NCBI GenBank assembly: GCA_013397695.1
Contig: VYZI01000002.1
Coordinates: 4,799,422-4,863,421 of the forward strand
Length of the DNA stretch: 64,000 nt
Reading direction: 5' to 3'
Source: Centropus unirufus
Taxonomy: Eukaryota > Chordata > Aves > Cuculiformes > Centropidae
Both the position numbers and the translations under genes were made by a program. The notes below the pieces were generated by a model, which worked only from the letters and a program-made list of their open reading frames with translations, did not search any database and was not told the DNA's origin. Of the stretch, positions 1 to 11,829 are shown in pieces; positions within the stretch are counted from its first letter, which is position 1, and each line of letters begins with the position of its first letter.

Positions 1-2448
1 CTGAGTTTTATCCTACAGTAAGAAGAAGGCATTTTTAAATGTGTACAAGAGGAAGAAAGCTGAGTGCATTGATATTTTTAGCTTTTATTTGTTCCTTGCA
101 AGGTTCGAAACCTTCCTGAAATGGAGAAGTGTGATGTTTGCACCAGCAACAGGATTTTTAAAAAAAACATTGAACATTTTCTGTGCCTAGTAAAAAAGAA
201 CTATTGAGGCTGTAAAGGAGGAAAAAAAATTTGCACGAGCCTTTTTCTCTCATTTTAAGAGTATGCTGGATGTAAGCAGGACAGGCTGCTGAAGCACAGT
301 GCTACCACACAGCTGCTGGATCCAGCCAGCTTGTCTGCAGCTCGATCCAGGCATGGAGGGCAAGCCTGCTTTGTCTGCAGCCTCTTTGGCAGGCGTTGCC
401 TCAGGTATCATGAACCTACCCTTTTTTAATTTTGCCCCATGGTCTTTGTTGCTGTGTGTTAATAATCATCACCTGACTGGCTTATTAATGTCACACAGCT
501 TGTTTTCTAAGAGTACTTCTTTAGGCAGCAGCATTGCTCTTCAGCAGATGTATTTGGTAGTTAGAAATGTCTTAAAGCTATCTCCATTTGCTGCAGGTAC
601 TTTTAACCAGCTGTATGGCATGTTTTACATAAAGAAAGTTTGTATTTCTCATTTTACACTAAATTAAAAGGCATATTCGTCACTTTCATCCATAAGGTGC
701 TGGGAAAAGTTTGGGTAATGCCACTCTGTTATGTCACTATGTGACAGTGGATCAATGAAAGGAAACCTAATCAGTGAAGTTCCTACTCAGGATTCTCCAA
801 AATGCTTTGGCATTTCAAACATCAAGAAAGGGAGGTATAGAAAAAACCCACGAGGTTTAGGGGATTAATATACAAAACTGTATACCAGTATCCCTCTGCT
901 GTCCTCTGCAGCCTAACCTCTACTTGTTCCTCTTCTGTGGAGCCTTGAGCAAGAGTCTGCTCTCCATCTCCCTGTCTTTTGCTGTTGTGATAACACCAGT
1001 GTCTTCAGCTGGTGTCAGTAGGTGTGTTTTTTTAGAGGTAAGGAAGTGCTTCTGCATGCTGCAGAGGGTAAAGGTTTTTGGCTTGCTGTAAAGATGTGTG
1101 TCAGGTTCAGAGGCTGGTGGATGGGGCACCTAGGAATGAGGACAGCTCTCCTTGGTCCTCAGACTGCTCTGCTACCCTCACGGGAAGCTTGCAGCGGGAT
1201 GTTTTACAGTGTTTATCAGTGATAACAAAATAATCTGGTCCTGCAAATGCTGCCGACATCAAAAGAACATAATGATATAAAGTGATTATGATTTTCTCAG
1301 TCTGAATGCCAAGTATGGATGGAAATTTGTTTCTTTGACTCCTCATACATCTAAAGTCTTTTCTCAGGACTGTTTGATTTCTTTTGTGAGAAAACAGAAT
1401 CCAAAGTTTTCCAGAATTTTGATTGTATCTACTTCTGTCCATTAATGAAAAAAGCACCAGCTTCTACTTCTCCCTCCACTGAGACAGAGCTGCCCACGTC
1501 TAACAAGGATAGTTTCCTTTTTCTTGCTTTCTAAGACAAGCAAGAGGGCTATCATGAAGGTGTGTAGCTGTTGGGAATGCTAAAGGGGAAAGGAGCTGCT
1601 CAGGACTGCTGGTGCCATGTCCTTCCTCCAAGTTTATCTTTTAGACAGTCCTGTTGTCTGTCAACTCCCTATCCCGGTCTCTGTCTCTCCTGGCATGAGA
1701 TTGGAAGATATTTTATTCAGCTTTGATTATGGAGTGATTGTTACAAGCAGCTTTATTTAAAACTAATACAAAGATCTTCCTAGCAAGGTCTGGATATCTT
1801 TTTGTAATTTAAAATATCCTCTTATCCTTGCTTGTTTCAGCCAAATTCGTGATTTACTGCTTGTTGAAAAGAGCCCGAAGAGACAAGATTATCACAAATA
1901 CAATGTGCACACACTTCCCATAAACTAAAATCCTATACAGTATAATGGAACTTTCTTTACAAGCCTGCAATAAAATATCTCGAGAGAGGAGAAGAATGAG
2001 GAGAAAGATACATGAACTTTCAGAACTCAATAAAGGCTGGTAGTAGTGAAAGTTTGTGAAATCTACCATTGCTGTAAACCATCTATAGCACTAGATTATG
2101 CCTTGACTTTTCCTGCCCAACTTTCCATTAATTGTAGTGGTTCAATACTGCACGTAAATTGGAATGGGATTTTATCTTATATAGAGCAGGAAGGAAGGAC
2201 AGGGTTGCCATTTGCTAAATTTCTTTCTTTACCTGAAGGACAGATTAAAATAATTTATTAGACAAGTAATCCAAACTTCCAGGGCAGGTGGAAGTATTTA
2301 TAGGTTCTCCTGAGATGTACATTATAGATTACTCCTTTAATATTAAAACACTCAAAGTAAATGGGGGAGTGGTGTGTGTTTCCACATCTGTTTTCTCCAT
2401 AGAGCTATTCTCAAATTCCCTTCCTGTCTGAAAATAGCAGTCTTCTAA
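1..2448. other. Non-coding stretch, no gene recognised
   Basis: Both strands have only short open frames without splice context or recognisable domains. The sequence is AT-rich, with ordinary short A/T runs. I see no CR1, LTR, tRNA or satellite signature. It is most likely intergenic or intronic. Confidence 0.6.
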
Positions 2449-2683
2449 CCTTTCCCTTTCCCTTTCCCTTTCCCTTTCCCTTTCCCTTTCCCTTTCCCTT
2501 TCCCNNNNNNNNNNNNNNNNNNNNNNNNNNNNNNNNNNNNNNNNNNNNNNNNNNNNNNNNNNNNNNNNNNNNNNNNNNNNNNNNNNNNNNNNNTTCCCTT
2601 TCCCTTTCCCTTTCCCTTTCCCTTTCCCTTTCCCTTTCCCTTTCCCTTTCCCTTTCCCTTTCCCTTTCCCTTTCCCTTTCCCC
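2449..2683. repeat. (TTTCCC)n hexamer array
   Basis: Nine perfect TTTCCC units run from 2451 to 2504. After an assembly gap, about fifteen more units run from 2594 to about 2683. One strand is pure pyrimidine and the other is (GGGAAA)n. The minus strand therefore carries GGG tracts spaced by three bases, which fits the classic G-quadruplex pattern, and the mirror symmetry also suits intramolecular triplex formation. It is not the vertebrate telomere repeat (TTAGGG). The Lys-Gly or Glu-Arg 'proteins' that can be read through it are artefacts of the repeat. Confidence 0.97.
2505..2593. other. Assembly gap (89 N)
   Basis: There are 89 unresolved bases inside the hexamer array. The array phase is not kept across the gap: an uninterrupted hexamer would put the last C of a unit at 2594, but the sequence resumes at the second T. 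The gap length is therefore estimated, or the hidden part holds an interruption. Confidence 0.97.
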
Positions 2684-2689
2684 CTACCA

Positions 2690-5600
2690 TTTTTTACTCT
2701 TTCTCTCACCCCTTTGTCTTTTTAAACTCTACCGTAACTTCAATTAGAACTTGATTCTCACAGTTACATTTTATTGAAACACCATTCTGTGTAATTGTGA
2801 CACACTTTGAGATGACTATTTGCACTAGCATATCAGCAAACTAGGAAAATGTAAATAGTACATTAAATTAACTGATTTTGGATAAGTTTACAATATTATT
2901 GTTATGCTTTTTTTGGATCCTTTTTCTTGTGGATAGGCAAAGGAAACTTAAATTATGCATAGTAAAATTATTCCACATACTCATCTAGGCTTATTCTCCC
3001 ATTCTTCAAACCAGCTCCCCACAGACACATTTGTAGAAACAGAAGCGTGCTAATTAAAATTGCCAGGGAGACGTGATCTATTTAAAGTGTCAAAGCACAA
3101 TTTTACTTGTAGGCTTCATATTGTGCTGGTGTAAAAGAGCAAGGTTTCTCTTCAAGGTTTAAATATAATGAAATGAAAATTTTTGTTAAGTATGTGCTAT
3201 TTGGCTGCATGCTGCTCTTATCTCCACTAACATGCACCTGATTTCCTTTTCTATCTTGCCTTTGTTCACTGTTAAATCTCCAGTGGTCTTTCATGTTTTT
3301 TAAAGGACTGCAAAACTCATTAAAACTTTGCAATTGTTTATTTCCTTGTACTTTCTCATTTTTCCCTTCTTCCACAGTTCCCTCAGTTTGACATAAAGTA
3401 GCAAACTTTAAACAGTTTGGATATGCAATGGCCTATCCTGATGTTGTTAATATTGACATGCCTATTTATCAAACCGTATTTATTTCTTCTACTAACCTAT
3501 AGGCTTATATCTCATGTTTTTTTTTCCTAATCTACTATCTTGCTTTTCCAAACAAGGACCATTTCTTTTGGTCTGTAACAATGGTCATAACTATTTTTCC
3601 AGAATGACAATTCCCCTATGATTTTTCTTCTTATGTCTTCTCCAAGGTGCCGTGTTGAAGTCTTCCCTTGGGAACACTTGTGTAACTCCATAGCTAAGTA
3701 TATTTGAATGTAATTTCTTAGGTTTTCAGAGGAAGAAGCTCTCCAGTGTATATAAAGGGGCACATTCTCTCCTGTGGCCAGAAAACTTAAATTTGTTGTT
3801 GAGGAGTGTTTCCACATTCCCTGTAATAAGAGTCAGGCAGTAATCCACAGAGATCATCCAACCTTCCTCAGTCCAAAATTCACCTCCCCGAAGTGCTCTG
3901 TTTGTGTAGTGGTGTGTGACTGGCTTCCTCATTTTGGCTGGACTGTCTCAAGCAGGCCTTATTTTGAGACCCTCATCAAAACCATGTATAATAGCCAATT
4001 TGGGCTTTGTGTGCCACTTGCTGCAAAATGGCAATTCCAAGATAAGCATCAACAGCTTGTTTAGTGGGTAATAATTCTGTTGGTTGGAGGGGCAGGAAGA
4101 AGCAAGAGGGTAGGTAAATGAATAACACATACTTATCCAAAATAAATAAGTTGCTTAAAAGTCATGAACAGAAGTTGGCGGTGGGAAACCTGTGGGTTTA
4201 TTATGCTTGTGCCTGCAGCACAGAAAAGTTCTTTGCTCTTAGAGCATTACTGCAGCGGCTTTATTTCACAATAAATTGTTTTCTGACAATTTGAGAACTC
4301 CTGGTTTTGCTTAACACACATGCAAAGCTCATGGCATTGCAATGCCTTGTTCTCTTCCCTTTCGTTTTGAGATGTGTATTTTAATGTAATGAATACAAAC
4401 TTGATCTAATTTACCTTGTATTTGATTGAAAAGCATTTTGCTGAAAGAATTTGTTAGTAGCCTCTAACTCTTTGCACTCCTGATTGAAATGCAGGGCAAA
4501 TCTGTTAGTGTTGCTCTAGATTATTGGACACCAGCCACAACTTTTTGATCCTGGAGTTTTCTGGTATTCTGTCTTTGGCCATGAATTTGACTTAAGGAAT
4601 TTAAGTCCCTGCCAAAGCAGGTTGCTTGTTCTTACAACTGCATCACTATTTTACCTGTGATCATATAACGACTAGCGGGTCTTTGATGTATGTCAAATCA
4701 CTGAACTGAGACGTATTAAAAAGTCTCCCCCTTCTCTGCATAAAAGAAGCTTGGATCAGCTTCTTGAATCAGTTTACAGTACGGATTGGCACCAGGGAAA
4801 ACTGCATTGTGCTGCCAGCATAGGGGTAGGAACAGAGGGCTGAGAGACGGGAAAAATGGGGGGACAGCTTGGGATGGTTAGGAGTTCAGCATAGTTCCTA
4901 CACCACGGTTTAATGAAGAGGTTAGGTGCAAGTAAAATAGTACTACCCCACACAAGGTCTGTTGGTACTGTACAAAAGTAATCTATCTTCGCATGTGCTC
5001 TAACTTTCTTTGTGTGGATTTGGCTGTCTCTTAGGAGCCAGAAAAAATAACATGGACCCGATTCTGTGTCTAGTGATTCTTCCAGTTACCCCTGAGCACA
5101 TCAGACTGGATTTTCAGCTTTGTATAAAACTGTGACATTTTGCCCTCAATTCAATCCTGAATGCAAAATACATTTCCAAAATCTGAAAAAAGCATGCTGG
5201 AATTTATATTTTAGGGTTTGTATTTTTACAAACCTGTGTGCAACATAAGTCTTATTGAGCTAGACTGTTGAGATTCAGAAAGAAAACAAAGTGAATATTT
5301 TCTTATTCTCTCTTGTCTCTTTCTTTTGTCAGTTCGGAAAAGAATTAGCAGCGTAACATAATGATGCCTAATGACCCTGCTAAAGCAAGAGGTACTTTTT
5401 GTGCACTATCTGGATATGGTCTGATTTTCTATAGTTTTATCCAGAAATTACTACCTTTGTGTTTAAGAAGATGTGAGCTCTGTTTCGAAGCTGCTTCTGT
5501 GTTGAGGCCTTTATAAAATGGATTCTTTGTGGATTGTCTAGTAGCTCAGGAGAGGTCACAAGCTGTAGCCCCTCTCAGAGCATGAAGAGTGTCCCTCTCT

Positions 5601-5930
5601 CCCCTGCTCTTACCCTCTACCTGTTGTGAAATATGGTGCAGTCCAGGCCTTGTGTTTCTGGGTGGTTATGGCCCCATTGGGTGTATTTGCAGCCCTCTTT
5701 CTGGTGTGGAGAGGAGCTTCCACACGTGACTGAGATGAGCCGTGGTGTGCCCCTGGCTGCGGTCCAGCTCTCCCTCCTGTCTTCACCATCCACTTTGTAT
5801 GGGGTTGTCACACTGCTGTGAGACCCCTTTGATCGGACATTCTCCTTCACTTAATCAATTGGGGGGTGAAAAATTAGACATGAGCTGACAAAGTAATCTT
5901 GCTGCCCAGAAAGCCATGTATCCTGATCTG
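2690..5930. other. Non-coding stretch, no gene recognised
   Basis: Only short unconnected open frames are present, with no domain or repeat that I recognise. Composition is ordinary AT-rich avian non-coding DNA. Confidence 0.55.
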
Positions 5931-5931
5931 C

Positions 5932-6495
5932 TAAAGAAGACTAAGGGAGGTATTTCTCTCTCTCTACTCCACTCTGGTGAAAATCCACCTGGAGTACTGC
6001 ATCCAGTTCTGGGGTCTCCTGCACAGGAAAGACATGGAGCTGTTAGAGAGGTCCAGAGAAAGGCCACAAAGGTTGTCAAAGGGCTGGAATACTTCTCATA
6101 TAAAGAAAGGCTGAGAGAAGGCTCTGGGGAGACCTTATTGAGGCCTTGCAATATATAAAGTGAGCTTATAAGACTTAAAACAGAGAGATACTTTACTTTT
6201 GCCAAGGCCGGTAGTGACAGGACAGGGGGAAATGGGTGTAAACTGAAAGAGGGTAGATTAAGACTAGATTTAAGGAAGAAATTTTTCACTTTAAGGCTAA
6301 TGAGGCACTGAAACAGGCTGCCCAGAGAAATTGTGGATGCCCCATCCCTGGAGGTGTTCAAGGTCAGGTTGGATGAGACTCTGAGCAGTCTGAGCTAGTG
6401 GAAAGTGTCCCTGCCTATGGCAGGGTGGGGTTGGAACTGGATGGTCTTTTAAGCTCCATTCTTCCTCAAACCATCCTATGATTCTATAATGCTGT
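5932..6495 (+). mobile_element. CR1 LINE, 5'-truncated 3' end, plus strand
   Basis: The sequence follows the avian CR1 3' region: 'cacctggagtactgcatccag' from about 5990, then the 'ggccacaaagg', 'ctggaggtgttcaaggtcagg' and 'ggttggaactggatggtctt' blocks. It ends near 6480-6495 in the octamer-like tail 'gattctata...gtgattcca'. CR1 is a non-LTR retrotransposon whose copies are usually truncated at the 5' end, as here, so ORF2 is represented only by its last few codons at most. Divergence from the consensus I know is moderate and the frame is broken. The copy is inert. Confidence 0.93.
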
Positions 6496-6662
6496 GATTC
6501 CACGACTATGAGAATACAAGCTCATCAGCTGAAGCTGACAGAAACACAGACCTGCTGGCTGAGGATGTTTCTTGTTCTCTCAGCTGTTTTATTCCACAAA
6601 TAAAGCAGAATGCTTTGGAGTTTTACGAACGGAGGTCTTGGTTTGGCAACTTAAGTGCAAGG

Positions 6663-6730
6663 GTGGGATCCAGACTCTGCCGAAGTCAGCGGCAAAATCC
6701 CTGTTGATTTTGGCAGAGCCTGGATTTCAC
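6663..6730. repeat. Ancient palindromic repeat, strong hairpin
   Basis: Arms 6663-6690 and 6703-6730 (28 nt each) are inverted copies. They match at 22 of 28 positions, and five of the six differences would be G-U pairs in RNA. The loop is 12 nt (6691-6702). The text resembles a widespread sauropsid palindromic repeat with the pattern 'ggcc-ccattgaagtcaat...attgacttc...ggccaggatttca'. I recognise the pattern but cannot give a library name with certainty. Confidence 0.7.
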
Positions 6731-6739
6731 GGCAAGTGG

Positions 6740-8470
6740 TGATTTTTCTCATCCCCCTTGCTACCCTCCCTTTGGTCAGCAGGTGGCAATCTCTACTTTT
6801 CCTCTGCACTTCAGAAAAGTTCGGTGTGCACAACACGAACTCTTTATTCCCGTAGCTGTTTCTGCTTTGCATTGGGTGTTCTGACTGGGAACTGGGCGAG
6901 ATCTCATTCCAGATCTCTCTTAACATTTAAACGCTTGCTTAGTCATCAAAGTATTTTTAAAAGCAGAACTTAGAGAGCCTATTGATTTACAAGTCAGAGC
7001 TTTTTCTTTCCTATTCCCAGCTCTCAGTTACAGACAGGAACTCCCACAACTCTAAACCGAGCCGTATCAATTGAGTTGTGTGTATCATATCTCTTACTGT
7101 GAATCACAGACATTAATTAATATGCCAGTACTCAGACTGCATAAACTTGCATGTTCTAGAATCTGGGCTTAATGTCACTTATTAATATTTCAAATTAATC
7201 TTGTAAACAGATAACGAAATGAGAGAAATCAGGTGTTTCCATGCCTGTTGTTAAGCGTTTGCCTTGCTTATTAAGTCCAAGCAATTTAATGTCCTTTCCT
7301 TGTGGAATAATTGGCCAATAACACACCGAAGGTCAGCAAGTCCTTGAGTTCTTTGCTGTGTGCCAGCCTTGCAAAGGAGCTCTCTCTAAGGCTATTTCAG
7401 TATTGACATCCCCTCTTCTGCCCCATTCTGAGACTTCTTTTGCCTGTCAAAATATACAGCACTGCATGGTTTCATACGAAAATGGATGCATACTGATTTT
7501 TTTTACTATGCCTTGTGGAAAATTTTAATCTTTCTTTGAAATTGAGACAGACATATGTAAGTCTTTTTGCAACAGGTATTTTGATTTTAGCCTTGCTGTC
7601 TGAGAGATACGAGCAAACTAATATACCTTGTTAGTTGCTTGTCTGTTGGCAGTGGCAAGAAAAAAATAAGTTTCTCATTGTCTAATTGCTATTTTCTCTT
7701 GGCTATTAATACGTAGAATCTGCTGTTTAAATATGGTCTGTATTCTGACAGCTTGAGGAAATGTGATGAAGATTACTCGGAAATTAGGTGAAGTTACAGT
7801 TAAGTTAAATAATTATGCTAAGGGCACGCAGTCCAGCAGAACAAATGAACCTATGTAGACTCATTATGTCTGCTGGTCGAAAGCAGAGTATGAAAGATGA
7901 TTTTTATTCAGTTAAAGAACTACACTGATGGAGTTTTTGTAGTTATAGTAACAGATAAAAAAAAAAAAGTTTAGGCCATTAAATTTTCAAGAGTATTCTC
8001 TCAAAAAGAGTTGCTATTTTTAAGAACCTCATTTACTTTCTTTATGACCTGCCTCGTCACTCCACCTATGGCCAGGTGTATTTATGTGCTGCTCATGGTG
8101 ATACCTGAGTGTCTGCTGACAGCTTGGGAAATGCCATCCGCTTTCACACAGCTGGGCAGCTGAAGGCTCCATGCCGGAGCGAAGTCCTACAGGTCAAGGG
8201 TGAAGTAGGAACATGCTGTTAGCCCCTGGCAGCATGCAGATGCACTGGGCATTGCATTGCCCTTGAGCCCTCTTTGCTGTACTAGGAGCTGCTGTGCAAT
8301 TTTCTTATTGTCCCTTGGGTAATTGTTCCAGGTTCTTGGGTGCCATGGTGATGACTTTGCTTAAGAGATAAGTAGGGACAGTTGCTGCTTTAGGACCAGT
8401 GGGATATTAAGGCCTGGAAAAACTGCTGTTCTCAGGCAATACAATAACAGATGTTTTAAAGTACACATCT
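6740..8470. other. Non-coding stretch, no gene recognised
   Basis: No gene is visible. From 7080 to 7330 the sequence is rich in TAAT/ATTA cores (for example 'cattaattaatatg' and 'cttattaagtccaagcaattt'), which can mark conserved homeodomain-bound enhancers. Conservation cannot be judged from one sequence. Confidence 0.5.
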
Positions 8471-8474
8471 CGGT

Positions 8475-8635
8475 TGGAGAGGTTGTGCAGTTGCTGTCCT
8501 AGAATGTTTTCAGGACCAAACTATATAAAGCATGGAGCAACCTGGTCTGATTTTACAGCTGAGTCAGCTTTGATAAGGAGCTTGGCCTGGAGCCCTCTGG
8601 AAGTCCCTCCCAGCCTGAGTGGTTGTGATCATGCT
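8475..8635 (+). mobile_element. CR1 LINE 3' tail remnant, plus strand
   Basis: This is a diverged copy of the CR1 3' untranslated region. 'gagaggttgtgcag' is followed by 'gagcaacctggtctgattt', 'agcttggcctggagccctc' and 'ggaagtccctcccagcctgag', in the order and spacing of CR1 tails. The terminal octamers are worn to 'gtggttgtgatcatg'. It is older than the copy at 5932-6495 and belongs to a different subfamily type (the 'ctggagaggtcccttccaacct' kind). Confidence 0.75.
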
Positions 8636-8639
8636 CATG

Positions 8640-11190
8640 GACTGCTGCACTGCCTTGAGGCTTGAACCTGGTCAAGCCCTCTTGGGCCTCTACAAGTCCT
8701 GACCTGAAGAGTTATACCTCTGCAAGGTGTGCTTCAAACAACAGATAACCTTCAGTAGTTCTGTGAGCTGTTGCCTCTTTTTACTGTTGGGGAAAGCATT
8801 GAAAAGGTGACCCTGGCTGAAGCCCCAGGGAGGACTCCATGAGGGCTGAAAACAGGATTTGGTAACACAGCTGGAGAAGGAACTGTTTTCCCACCCCAAA
8901 TTCCTTTTCTATTTTGTGCTATGGTGAAACCAGGACATATCAAATGAAAGGTAAAGATCTTTTTTTTTTTTTTCCAGACAGAAGAGTAACCAATAACTAA
9001 CTGGGGAAGGGCACTTATGGTTCACATAAGAGACAAAGTTAACATCTCTGGGCCAACAAGGCACACCACAGATCTTCTGACCTTTAGGTATTGTGGGGTT
9101 GCCAATTTTTTTTTTTCTAGTGGTTACCAGAAGTTTTCAGAAGCTTTTTTGGATTTCTCCCCTCAAAACAATTCAGTCCTATTAAAATTTTCCCTTGTTG
9201 TCAATCTGGCATTTTACCAGAACATGTAATTTATTAAATTCCTTTACCTCATCTAGTTGGGAAACAAAGCTCCTAATCATGAGCTGAAAGCATTAGACAA
9301 CATAGTCTCTCTCTTTTGGGAATAGCGTTGTCTGAACTGAGTGGCTGATGTAGGTGGAAATCGCAGTTCACTTGAACTAGCACCCTCAGTTATCAGAGAA
9401 TGAAATCCAGACACCACGGAATCTAGCAGATTTTGCATTCAGTTGAATTAACATCCCTTGAACTCAAGGCTTGCTCTATTTGCAGTTCACCTACAGACAT
9501 TTAATCCTGTAATCATTTCCTTTAGGAGTAAAGACAAAGCATCCCTTTTCACTGGAATTTGCCTGTAATGCAAAGCAAAACAATCCCAAAACAACTGCTC
9601 TTGTCTTTTACAACTTTTTTTTTATAAATGTATTTTCTTTTTGAATGTGCTCTTTGGTGCAGGCACATTGTCTCAATAAATAAAATGAAGAAACAATTAT
9701 CATCTAGTCATCTTTTTTCCAGAAATTTGTTCATACAGTTATTCAGGAACTAACTACAGTGTTTTATTTTGAGACAGCATTGGGTTCCACAAAGTTGATT
9801 AGGGATGCTGTGAGCTCCAACTAAATGTGCAATAAATGCCCACAGATTTTTCTCTGATATTCAGATCTAAGAAAGGTGGAGTAGACTAAAACAAAAAAAA
9901 AATAGATTCTGCTGGACTTCTCTGAGGTCATTCTTTGACAAGAGCAAACAGCTACTATAGTCTCAAAATGGAAACTTCTAGAGCAGAGGCTACCTGGGGG
10001 AACTGGAAGATGGAGAACATGGCAACAGTCATCACTGCTGGGAAAGCAAGTATCAGAGAGAGAATCAAATATTGTTCATCGGACTTTTTCCTATTTCCTA
10101 TTACCTTGTAATTATTTCTTTTTCCTGTTAGCTTCATTATTACTTCCTTTGCACATGGGAAAATACTGTCTGGCTTGAGTTGGGAGGCACAGTTCATACA
10201 GAAAAAGGTTGGGCTCTAAGATGAGGACTGGTGTAAGATGAGTGGTATGAACCAGTTAAAATATAATATTATATAATTCTTCTATGCTCAAGGTACTTAT
10301 CATTAGGAAATGCCTGATGAGGTTGAAGATCTAGGTACACTACCTGAATGTGTCATGCATCCAGTCTTCTAATATGATGAATCTGTGAAAGAAAAAAACA
10401 ATGTATTGTGCATTAAAAGAGGTGCTTCCAGTGAAGATAGGAAATACTGAAGAAGAATTAGGGTCTGGAAGGGAATCTGATTGTTCTGTGTAGCTGTATG
10501 GTTGTAATACTCCTGTGACTGGTTCAAGACACTGCAGCAGTTTTCATTTAGAAGTGATGCCATTGAGAATCAGAGCCCTGTGTTTTTTGCAGAAAGCATA
10601 ATAGAGCCTGTTGCCTGTGGAAAGGGAACAGATTTGCTCCATGACTTGCTAGCTATTCTTTGTTTTTGGAGCACGTTCAGGAAAGTTCGCAAGATGAGCC
10701 TTGCAGAGTTTCATGAAAATTTCTGTCCCACAGGAGAAGAGCATTTTGGCTAAGCATGAGGTTCATTAACTTTTGGGTGACCTTTTCACAGTAGATACAT
10801 GACTGCTGCAGAAGCAGGTAATGAAATGCTGATAATTTTGCAAAAGCCAGAAAACATTCCATAAATGTGGCTAGAGGCAACAATGAGAAATCTGACGGTT
10901 TCCTGCTTCTAGCTTGTAGTTAAAAAATAAAGCTGAATTCAAAGACAAATCAAATTGTGCAAGATTATGAATATGATTTAGAGAGAACAAGTGTTGTTGG
11001 AGGTTTTGTTTTGTTCTTAGCATGGAGACACAGTATTTTCATTAAATGGATGAATAATAAACGGATTAACCTGTCAGGGGGGAAAATGGCACACTATGCT
11101 TAAATTCTGCAGCTATTTTGGCGAAGGTGACAAATGTGTGAATGGAGATTAGGTTGTTTTTCTTTTAACTCTTTCTTTCCCCTCTAGAAA
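8640..11190. other. Non-coding stretch, no gene recognised
   Basis: No gene or repeat family is identified. Simple T runs occur at about 8960-8974 and 9107-9117. Confidence 0.5.
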
Positions 11191-11194
11191 ATGC

Positions 11195-11829
11195 CCTGTA
11201 ACCACAAACAGAAAAAGTGAAGCAACTGTCTGCAGAGGGATGGATGTGCTGGAGCAGGCCTGCTGGCAGTAATTGTGACCCCACGGAGCACCCATGCTGG
11301 AGCAGTTTGTTCCTGAAGGACTGCACTCCATGGAAGGGACCCACATGGGAGCATTCCATGATGAACAGCACCCTGTGGGAAGGACTCACATTGGAGAAGT
11401 TCATGAAGGGCTCTCTCCCATGAGAGGACTCCACAGGAGTAAGGGAAGAGCGTGAGGAGTCCTCAACAACAACATGATGAATTGACTGCAAGCTCCATTC
11501 ATTTCCATTTCCCTGCATTGCTTGGTGGGAGAAGATAGAGAATTCAGGAGTGAAGATGAGCCCAGGAAAAAGGGAGGTGTAAGGGGAAGGAGTTTGAAGA
11601 TGTGGTTTTATTTTCCTTGTTACTCTAGTCTGATCTGTTTGATAATAAATTGGTTTACCCTAAGGTAAGCATGTTTTGCCCATGATGGTAATTGCTGAAT
11701 GATTCTGTGTCCTTATATCGACCCATGAACATCCCACTGTATTCTCTCCCCTCTGCCCATCTGTTAAGGGGGAGTGATCGAGCCACTTTGGTGAGTGCCT
11801 GGCATCCAGCCAGGGTCAGCCCACCACAA
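11195..11829 (+). mobile_element. Avian endogenous retrovirus LTR, apparently solo, degenerate
   Basis: The sequence follows a common avian LTR-type repeat. Degenerate tandem units built around 'ctggagcagtttgttcctga' and 'gggaaggactcacattggag' lie at 11245-11440. They are followed by 'gtgtgaggagtcctc'-like text, 'gtgaagatgagcccaggaa', 'tggttttattttccttgtta', an AATAAA at 11644, 'ttttgcccatgatggtaatt', and the end 'ggcatccagccagggtcagcccaccaca'. The 3' border near 11829 is clear. The 5' border is approximate. No gag, pol or env remains lie beside it, so it looks like a solo LTR left by recombination between LTRs. The ERV class is uncertain. Confidence 0.85.
11644..11649 (+). promoter_or_regulatory. 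Poly(A) signal inside the LTR
   Basis: AATAAA lies in the position where the R region of this LTR type carries its polyadenylation signal, within 'gataataaattgg'. It fixes the element's orientation as plus. Confidence 0.7.

Noticed and set aside
97..112. tRNA B-box look-alike 'aggttcgaaacct'
   Set aside because: No matching A box, acceptor stem or anticodon arm can be built around it; the short palindrome explains the resemblance.
2449..2683. Interstitial telomere
   Set aside because: The unit is TTTCCC, not CCTAAC/TTAGGG, so it is a simple hexamer repeat.
2329..2709. Long open frames encoding Lys-Gly and Glu-Arg repeats through the hexamer array
   Set aside because: They are translations of (GGGAAA)n and of N; no start context, splice site or domain supports a protein.
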